Shown here: positions 1 to 4,329 of the stretch, piece by piece | Layout: every line of letters begins with the position of its first letter | How positions within the stretch are numbered: the stretch's first letter is position 1 | Source: Deltaproteobacteria bacterium | GTDB lineage: Bacteria > Desulfobacterota > Syntrophobacteria > BM002 | Assembly: GCA_020350905.1 (NCBI GenBank) | Contig: CP070843.1 | Location: 823,191-831,307, forward strand | Reading direction: 5' to 3' | DNA: 8,117 bases | Translations under genes and position numbers: made by a program | Notes under the pieces: model-generated | The model's input: only the letters and a program-made list of their open reading frames with translations | What the model was told of the DNA's origin: nothing | The model's database searches: none

Positions 1-1165
1 CAAAGTCCTGGCGCATCAGAGTACGCACCTGCAGCGCTTTCTTGTAGTAGGCATCGTAGTAGCCAGCTGACAAGGCATAGGTCCCGAGCATTATTCTCCT
101 CTTCACTTCAGCGCCAAAACCCTCAGATCTACTTTTGCGATACATCTCCATGAGGGTCTTCCCTTCCCGGTCTCGATAGCCGTACTTGACGCCATCGTAG
201 CGCGCCAGATTGGAACTAGCCTCTGCAGGAGCAATTATGTAGTAGGCAGCTACACCATATTCAGTATGAGGAAGTGAGACTTCCATGGCCCGTGCCCCCA
301 GACTTTCAAGGGTCTTGATTGCCTGCCTTACAGCCCGTTCCACCTCCGGTACCAACCCCTCCACGAAGTACTCCCGGGGAATTCCCACCGTGACGCCTGC
401 CAAACCCTCCAAAAAATTCTGCCTGTAGTCCGGAACCTCCCTAGGCACCGAAGTTGAATCTCGCTGGTCGTACCCTGCGATTACATTGAGCAGCAAAGCA
501 GCGTCTGTGACATCTTTGGTAATGGGACCGATTTGATCGAGGGAAGAGGCGAACGCCACGAGGCCATATCGAGACACACGCCCATAAGTAGGCTTGAACC
601 CTACCACTCCACAATGTGATGCAGGTTGGCGTATTGACCCACCAGTGTCCGAACCGAGAGCAGCGATACACTCATCTGCCGCTACAGCAGCTGCTGAGCC
701 GCCGCTGGAACCACCCGGTATACGGTCGAGATTCCAAGGGTTTCGCGTCGGTCGAAAAGCCGAATTCTCATTGGAGGATCCCATGGCGAACTCATCCATG
801 TTCGTCTTACCCAGCAGGATACCTCCAGCCTCTTTAAGCTTCAGAGCAACAGTGGCGTCGTAAGGCGGCACAAAATTAGCCAGGATATGAGAACCACAGG
901 TTGTTCGAATCCCCTTGGTACAGATGACATCCTTCACGGCCAATGGCACGCCGGCAAGGGGTTTTGTGGTATCACCATAGCCCTGTTTATCCCAGCTTTT
1001 TGCCTCCTCCATTGCTCTCTCTTCAGCAAGGGAGAGATAAGCGGCAACCTTGGGCTCCAACATCCTAATTCGTTCATAGATGGTACCTGCAACTTCTACT
1101 GCGGTAGTGTCTCCCTGATCCAACAGCCTGCGCAGTTCATGTATGGTCAAATCATATAGCTTCAT
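1..1165 (-). CDS. gatA: Glutamyl-tRNA(Gln)/aspartyl-tRNA(Asn) amidotransferase subunit A (3' end outside window)
   Basis: GatA is the amidase subunit of the GatCAB transamidosome. It hydrolyses glutamine and supplies ammonia to convert Glu-tRNA(Gln) or Asp-tRNA(Asn) to the correctly charged species in the cytoplasm. The frame is open from an ATG at 1165 to the window edge, giving 388 residues of a family that is usually about 480-490 long, so roughly 100 C-terminal residues are missing. The amidase signature is intact: the catalytic Lys is at about residue 78 (GVPLAVKD), the glycine/serine-rich GGSSGGS is at 151-157 with the cis-Ser at 153, and the nucleophile Ser is in DTGGS at 173-177. The start is preceded by a weak GGAAAGG site at 1172-1178, 6 nt upstream. 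It lies downstream of gatC but 334 bp away, which is long for this pair. No frameshift or missing catalytic residue is seen. Confidence 0.97.
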   Translation of the reverse strand, partial: MKLYDLTIHELRRLLDQGDTTAVEVAGTIYERIRMLEPKVAAYLSLAEERAMEEAKSWDKQGYGDTTKPLAGVPLAVKDVICTKGIRTTCGSHILANFVPPYDATVALKLKEAGGILLGKTNMDEFAMGSSNENSAFRPTRNPWNLDRIPGGSSGGSAAAVAADECIAALGSDTGGSIRQPASHCGVVGFKPTYGRVSRYGLVAFASSLDQIGPITKDVTDAALLLNVIAGYDQRDSTSVPREVPDYRQNFLEGLAGVTVGIPREYFVEGLVPEVERAVRQAIKTLESLGARAMEVSLPHTEYGVAAYYIIAPAEASSNLARYDGVKYGYRDREGKTLMEMYRKSRSEGFGAEVKRRIMLGTYALSAGYYDAYYKKALQVRTLMRQDF

Positions 1166-1198
1166 GATTGGCCTTTCCAAAGATCCAACTGAGGCCTT

Positions 1199-1287
1199 AA
1201 ATCTTTCAATAATTAATTTAAAGTTGTTTCTCAATAAAACAAAAATAATATATTATTATTAGAATCTTACAATATTCAACGAAAATG
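1199..1287. other. AT-rich spacer with a perfect AT palindrome
   Basis: This block between the GC-rich insertion and gatA is almost entirely A and T, in sharp contrast to its surroundings. It contains a perfect 14-bp palindrome, AATAATATATTATT, at 1244-1257. No gene is visible in it. It may be a promoter or UP-element region for gatA, or DNA brought in with the neighbouring insertion; the sequence alone does not decide. Confidence 0.5.
1250..1279 (-). promoter_or_regulatory. Possible promoter for gatA
   Basis: On the minus strand a TTGAAT hexamer (1274-1279) is followed after 18 nt by TAATAT (1250-1255). Each matches four of six sigma70 consensus positions. It sits in the AT-rich spacer about 85 bp upstream of the gatA ATG. 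Such matches are easy to find in AT-rich DNA, so this is only a candidate. It would make sense if the palindromic insertion between gatC and gatA reduces read-through. Confidence 0.22.
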
Positions 1288-1320
1288 CTTAGTGATCTCC
1301 GCGTAAAGCGCCCGGCCATA

Positions 1321-1335
1321 GCCAGGATGTTTCAT
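1321..1335 (+). repeat. Left terminal inverted repeat of the palindromic element
   Basis: The 15-bp sequence gccaggatgtttcat is preceded by TA. Including that TA, 16 of 17 bases match the reverse complement of the right end. A less exact match extends inward to about position 1355. Confidence 0.75.
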
Positions 1336-1485
1336 AAAGTGCCGTCGCGAGACCGTGGAGAAGGACGTGCCACCGGGCAACCGCAGGGGGTTGGATCCGA
1401 GGCGTACTTGAACGGTACGTCGCCGGGTCCGACACCCGAGGACGCCCGGGAGGACGGTCATATCTGCGGTCGCAGCAGGCAATTC

Positions 1486-1500
1486 ATGAAATATCCTGGC
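1486..1500 (-). repeat. Right terminal inverted repeat of the palindromic element
   Basis: Read on the minus strand this is gccaggatatttcat, differing from the left end at one base. Its outermost base (1500) is also the last base of the gatC TAG stop codon, and the adjoining TA (1501-1502) is both the presumed target duplication and the first two bases of that stop. Confidence 0.75.
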
Positions 1501-1784
1501 TAAATTACCCTCGGCACCACAAATTCAGCATCGTTGTCCTCCGGAGCGTTTTCCAGAGTCTCTGTTCGAGGCATAGACTCCAGAACAATATCCTCCCTGA
1601 AAGCGTTGTGAAGATCGACGACATGTGAGGTGGGAACAACCCCAGCGGTATCCAACTCGTTGAGCTTTTCCATATAAAGCAAAATCTCGTTCAACTGCTC
1701 TGTGAGGTTCTGCTTTTCCTCGGTGCTAACCTCCAGGCGAGCCAGTCTTGCCACGTGCTCTACCTCTTCAACCGTAATCTTCAT
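1500..1784 (-). CDS. gatC: Glutamyl-tRNA(Gln)/aspartyl-tRNA(Asn) amidotransferase subunit C
   Basis: GatC is the small non-catalytic subunit that wraps around GatA and GatB and stabilises the amidotransferase. The protein is 94 residues, typical of the family (about 95-100). It has the usual opening ITVEEVEHVARLARLEVS, a helical middle segment (EILLYMEKLNELDTAGVVPT), and the conserved C-terminal stretch with FREDIV, then PEDNDAEFVVPRVI. The ATG at 1784 is preferred because it lies 8 nt after an AGGGAG site (1793-1798); a TTG one codon upstream is possible but too close. The gene is intact. Its TAG stop lies exactly on the junction with the palindromic element: T and A come from the TA flank, and the G is the element's terminal base. 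gatA follows 334 bp downstream instead of the usual short spacing. Confidence 0.96.
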   Translation of the reverse strand: MKITVEEVEHVARLARLEVSTEEKQNLTEQLNEILLYMEKLNELDTAGVVPTSHVVDLHNAFREDIVLESMPRTETLENAPEDNDAEFVVPRVI

Positions 1785-1792
1785 CAATAGCG

Positions 1793-1798
1793 CTCCCT
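1793..1798 (-). promoter_or_regulatory. Ribosome binding site of gatC
   Basis: AGGGAG on the minus strand is 8 nt before the ATG at 1784 and only 5 nt before the TTG at 1787. The spacing favours the ATG. Confidence 0.6.
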
Positions 1799-1852
1799 GA
1801 TTAATTCATAAATCCTGGGACTTAGGGCTTATGGAGGCACAATTGTCCGCTT

Positions 1853-1911
1853 CCTCAATCCCCAACTCCAAAATCCATTCATTTTTCATTCCGCAATCCG
1901 AAATCAGAAAC
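1853..1911. repeat. Degenerate heptamer array, CCNNAAT type
   Basis: On the plus strand short units follow the pattern CCNNAAT. The clear ones are at 1853-1859, 1868-1874, 1891-1897 and 1898-1904. Altered units sit at 1860-1867 and 1905-1911, and a 16-nt irregular stretch at 1875-1890. The last two clear units are directly abutting. This is the main content of the gap between the lipoprotein gene and gatC. A related CTNNAAT array lies on the other side of the lipoprotein gene at 4214-4248. Confidence 0.5.
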
Positions 1912-1917
1912 CGGGAA

Positions 1918-1946
1918 CCCACCCGGAGGGTGGGAGTCCGAAGGAC
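1918..1946. other. Two adjacent GC-rich hairpins downstream of the lipoprotein gene
   Basis: A perfect 7-bp stem (cccaccc 1918-1924, gggtggg 1928-1934) with a 3-nt loop is followed directly by a 4-bp stem (gtcc 1936-1939, ggac 1943-1946), also with a 3-nt loop. They lie 30-58 bp past the lipoprotein stop in the transcribed direction. The minus strand after the larger stem is pyrimidine-rich but lacks an uninterrupted T run, so this is at best an imperfect terminator. It could also be a dispersed repeat unit or an mRNA-stabilising 3' structure. Confidence 0.45.
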
Positions 1947-1975
1947 AAATCCCAAAGGTACCCGCAGCCCACCGA

Positions 1976-4078
1976 TCACTGGTTTGCTGTTGATAGGACC
2001 GTTTCCGGGGGAGGCAAACGTTTCATTGGTACCTGAGATCTCTGCTCTTCAGTGAAGAATTCCAATGACTTTTGTCGCTGGCGCAGTACTCCATAGTCCA
2101 CTTGGATTTCTTCCATTCGTCTCCTGTGGATGGTGATTAAAAAAGGCGGCTTATGCACCTCTCCATCTGGACCAACTGATGCTGCCCCCGCCACTCCAGA
2201 CAAAGCTTGTATTCCCAAAAGAGCATTACGAAGTAACGGCCGAGATGTTACCCCGGGTTGGTGGAGACCATCTACCAGCAATCGCATAGTATCATAGGCC
2301 TGAGCCTCGAGGTACCCCGGCTTGTCGCCAAAGGATTCTTGATAGCGAGCGACGAATTGACTGGTCAAAGGCAGATTGCTCTCAGTGAAAAAGCCATCCA
2401 CAAAAACAGAATCTTGCAGATAAGGGGCTGCCATCTCCACAAGTTTTGGTGAGTTCCAGAGGTTGGTTCCCAACAGCCTAATCCCCGTGACATCATGATA
2501 TGCCAGCTGGGGTGCAATGAGACCAACTTGGTTATAGCCATCAGGAATAAAGATCGCATCGAAGTCCACAATCGGCAGCAGCTCTTCTTCAAGTGGTTCA
2601 GTGCTTTCTTCTGCCAGGTTGGCGGTAGTCGAACCTTCCCTGGATTGGTCGGGAACCTCGCTTTCAGGACGAGGGTAGTAAAGCCCAACGAGTTTTTTAA
2701 TCTGATCTGCAAAATCTGTTTGGGATGGCTCATAGGCTTCCACTCCTCGAATCTCCCCTCCCAGCCGATCCACTTGATCCCAAAACAACTGTACGAGTCT
2801 CGTGCCATAATTATCGTTGGGGTAAAGAATAGCAAAACGTCTGTGGCCGAGTCCGAGTACCGCATACTCCACCAATGCCCTTGCTTGCTGCTCATTGCTG
2901 AGAAAATAACGAAACACGTAGCCACCAATCTCGTTGACTCCCTCTTTTTGGCTGAGAGTGATTATGGGAACCCAGAGTTTTTCTGCCTCCTTGGCAGCCG
3001 CCTCCGCAGCCACCCGGCTCAACGGTCCAATAATAGCAACGACTTTGTGGGCCAGAACAAGGTCGCGCACTGCTGCTACAGCCAGACCTGGATCACCTCC
3101 GCTGTCCCTGATAATCAGTTGGATGTCACGAGTCCCAGGAACCATGCTTCGGAGGTCTTGGGCTGCCATCACTAATCCCCGAAGCACCCTATCGCCATAG
3201 GCCTGATAGCGACCGCTAAGAGGCAGGACGCAACCTACTGTAGTCATCTCAACCTTGAGCCATTCCTCCACCCTTTCTGACATCGTTTTCCAGGTCTCTG
3301 CCAGTGGATGGAGCGGCTGCTCCTCCAACAGAACCTCGAGCTGTTGCAGAGCTATACCCAATCTCCCGTTCTCCATATCGATCTCCACCATGCGTGTCTG
3401 CAACTGGAAGTTGGGAAAACCATCTGGATACTCTGCAAGTAGGGTAAGTACCAGATTCCGATCGAGGCGCTCTAGAGCACCATCTACTTTGGTGGACAGT
3501 TCTGCACGTTTCTCCTCTTTGGCGAGCTCGTACGCTTTAACATACCACCTCACTGCCTCAGCGTAGTTGCCTTTTGGCTCCTGGGCTTCAGCCACAACTT
3601 CGGCAGCCTCACTTCTTTGAGGTCTTTCGGGCAAATATGTTGCGAGTGATCTCCCGGTCTCCACCGCATCATTGAAACGCTCCAATCTGAGATAGCAGCG
3701 AAGCAGCCAAAGCCGGGCCGCATCTCCCTCCGGCCTTACCGGGAACTCATTTATCACTTGTTGAAACACCGAAGCAGCCTGTTCGTAGCGCTCTAAACGA
3801 AAGTCTATTTCGCCCTGTCGCAGTAGTGCCTTCGCCGCTTGCGGACTTCGCGGAAAGGCCATAACAAGCTGACGATACTGCTGGGCCGCCCCTTCTAAGT
3901 TACCCTCCTGCAAGGCTGATTCCGCCTTTGCCAGCTGTTGGCGGGCCTGTTTCTCCTCGGCACTGGGCGGAGCCTCTACAGTAACCTCTTTCTTGGCCGG
4001 CATCAGAGCACAACCAAGCAGAATAAACGGCAACAGGAAAAGCCCGAGCCGTTTACTGACCTTCGTTAATGGGCTCAT
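1976..4078 (-). CDS. LpoA-like lipoprotein: TPR domain fused to a periplasmic-binding-protein (type 1) domain
   Basis: The protein is 700 residues. A lipoprotein signal peptide is clear: basic start (KVSKR at 6-10), hydrophobic core, and lipobox LLGC with the acylated Cys at 23. Residues 40-275 form helical TPR-like repeats (for example EGNLEGAAQQYRQLVMAFP at about 58-76, then RYEQAASVFQQVINEFP). Residues 278-660 look like a type 1 periplasmic-binding fold of the branched-chain amino acid receptor kind, with VGCVLPLSGRYQAYGDR, VVAIIGPLSR, and RFAILYPNDNYGTR. An acidic low-complexity insert lies at 471-502. The order and length resemble E. coli LpoA (about 680 residues), an outer-membrane lipoprotein that activates penicillin-binding protein 1A; this function is inferred, and a ligand receptor remains possible. 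The ATG at 4078 is chosen over an in-frame ATG at 4126 because it directly opens the signal peptide and has a good ribosome binding site. No ABC transporter permease or ATPase gene is adjacent, which favours the LpoA-like reading. Confidence 0.85.
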   Translation of the reverse strand: MSPLTKVSKRLGLFLLPFILLGCALMPAKKEVTVEAPPSAEEKQARQQLAKAESALQEGNLEGAAQQYRQLVMAFPRSPQAAKALLRQGEIDFRLERYEQAASVFQQVINEFPVRPEGDAARLWLLRCYLRLERFNDAVETGRSLATYLPERPQRSEAAEVVAEAQEPKGNYAEAVRWYVKAYELAKEEKRAELSTKVDGALERLDRNLVLTLLAEYPDGFPNFQLQTRMVEIDMENGRLGIALQQLEVLLEEQPLHPLAETWKTMSERVEEWLKVEMTTVGCVLPLSGRYQAYGDRVLRGLVMAAQDLRSMVPGTRDIQLIIRDSGGDPGLAVAAVRDLVLAHKVVAIIGPLSRVAAEAAAKEAEKLWVPIITLSQKEGVNEIGGYVFRYFLSNEQQARALVEYAVLGLGHRRFAILYPNDNYGTRLVQLFWDQVDRLGGEIRGVEAYEPSQTDFADQIKKLVGLYYPRPESEVPDQSREGSTTANLAEESTEPLEEELLPIVDFDAIFIPDGYNQVGLIAPQLAYHDVTGIRLLGTNLWNSPKLVEMAAPYLQDSVFVDGFFTESNLPLTSQFVARYQESFGDKPGYLEAQAYDTMRLLVDGLHQPGVTSRPLLRNALLGIQALSGVAGAASVGPDGEVHKPPFLITIHRRRMEEIQVDYGVLRQRQKSLEFFTEEQRSQVPMKRLPPPETVLSTANQ

Positions 4079-4088
4079 AGGTATTTTT

Positions 4089-4097
4089 CCACCTCTT
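4089..4097 (-). promoter_or_regulatory. Ribosome binding site of the lipoprotein gene
   Basis: AAGAGGTGG on the minus strand ends 10 nt before the ATG at 4078. It lies inside the longer reading frame that would begin at 4126, so it supports the shorter protein that starts with the signal peptide. I saw no convincing promoter hexamers between it and the repeat array upstream. Confidence 0.6.
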
Positions 4098-4141
4098 GTT
4101 GTTAGGCGAATAGCGCAGAGTATCATTTCTCATTTGAAAAT

Positions 4142-4155
4142 GCATAGGGCATAGG
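4142..4155. repeat. Two direct copies of heptamer GCATAGG
   Basis: GCATAGG occurs twice in tandem with no gap. It lies next to the longer short-repeat array and has the same 7-nt period, but a different unit. Confidence 0.5.
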
Positions 4156-4167
4156 GCAGAGCGAGCT

Positions 4168-4213
4168 CTAAATGCCTAAAATGTCTAAAGTGAACTAAAA
4201 TGATCTAAAATGC
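4168..4213. repeat. Tandem CTAAAATG-type repeats (unit 8-10 nt)
   Basis: Five consecutive units begin with CTAAA(A)TG or CTAAAGTG on the plus strand, at 4168, 4176, 4185, 4195 and 4205, each followed by zero to two variable bases. The array runs straight into the heptamer block at 4214. No coding potential is seen. The function is unknown; it lies between the dnaK terminator and the lipoprotein gene. Confidence 0.6.
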
Positions 4214-4248
4214 CTATAATCTGAAATCTGCAATCTAAAATCTACAAT
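4214..4248. repeat. Five perfect-length tandem heptamers, consensus CTNNAAT
   Basis: Five abutting 7-nt units start at 4214, 4221, 4228, 4235 and 4242. In every unit positions 1-2 are CT and 5-7 are AAT, while the middle two bases vary (AT, GA, GC, AA, AC). The array ends 2 bp short of the T tract of the dnaK terminator. Tandem heptamers of this general style are known from cyanobacteria (short tandemly repeated repetitive sequences); any link is by analogy only. Confidence 0.7.
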
Positions 4249-4250
4249 AC

Positions 4251-4301
4251 AAAAAAGGGTGCTCCAACCTCCAAAAACGAGGTCATATGTAGCACCCTTT
4301 T
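4251..4301 (-). terminator. Rho-independent terminator after dnaK
   Basis: An 11-bp perfect stem (4291-4301 with 4253-4263) is followed on the minus strand by a run of six T (4256 to 4251). The long loop contains a second 5-bp stem (acctc 4267-4271, gaggt 4279-4283), making a two-tier hairpin. It begins 29 bp past the dnaK stop and closes the chaperone operon before the lipoprotein gene. Confidence 0.88.
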
Positions 4302-4329
4302 CATGAATTAAGCAAGCCCCTAGTGGAAG

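Larger units (their letters stand above)
1321..1500. mobile_element. MITE-like 180-bp imperfect palindrome with terminal inverted repeats and TA duplication
   Basis: The two ends are inverted copies of each other: gccaggatgtttcat at 1321-1335 and its reverse complement with one mismatch at 1486-1500. Both are flanked by the dinucleotide TA (1319-1320 and 1501-1502), as expected for a TA target-site duplication. The similarity continues inward: aligning one half with the reverse complement of the other, about two thirds of positions match along most of the arm with one or two 1-nt shifts. A small inverted repeat (cgtac 1403-1407, gtacg 1415-1419) lies at the exact centre, so the whole segment could fold as one long hairpin. 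It is GC-rich compared with its flanks and encodes no transposase. It resembles, by architecture only, ERIC-type or IS630/mariner-derived non-autonomous elements. Family membership and copy number cannot be judged from one copy. The GC-rich flank at about 1288-1318 could also belong to a larger element. Confidence 0.72.

Noticed and set aside
1361..1440. GC-rich structured segment considered as a small RNA or riboswitch between gatC and gatA
   Set aside because: The structure is explained by the two arms of the palindrome meeting at its centre; no promoter, T tract or known riboswitch core is visible.
1276..1482. A 68-codon minus-strand frame overlapping the palindromic element and running toward gatA
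   Set aside because: Its only upstream start is a TTG without a ribosome binding site, and most of it is palindrome arm sequence whose opposite strand is equally open. It is better explained as a by-product of the element.
2495..3175. Long plus-strand frame opposite the lipoprotein gene
   Set aside because: It lies entirely antisense to a gene with a clear signal peptide and recognisable domains; its translation shows no recognisable domain. The minus-strand frame at 2365-2928 is rejected for the same reason.
4168..4248. Possible CRISPR-like array
   Set aside because: Units are only 7-10 nt and directly abutting, with no spacer of the required length and no cas genes nearby.
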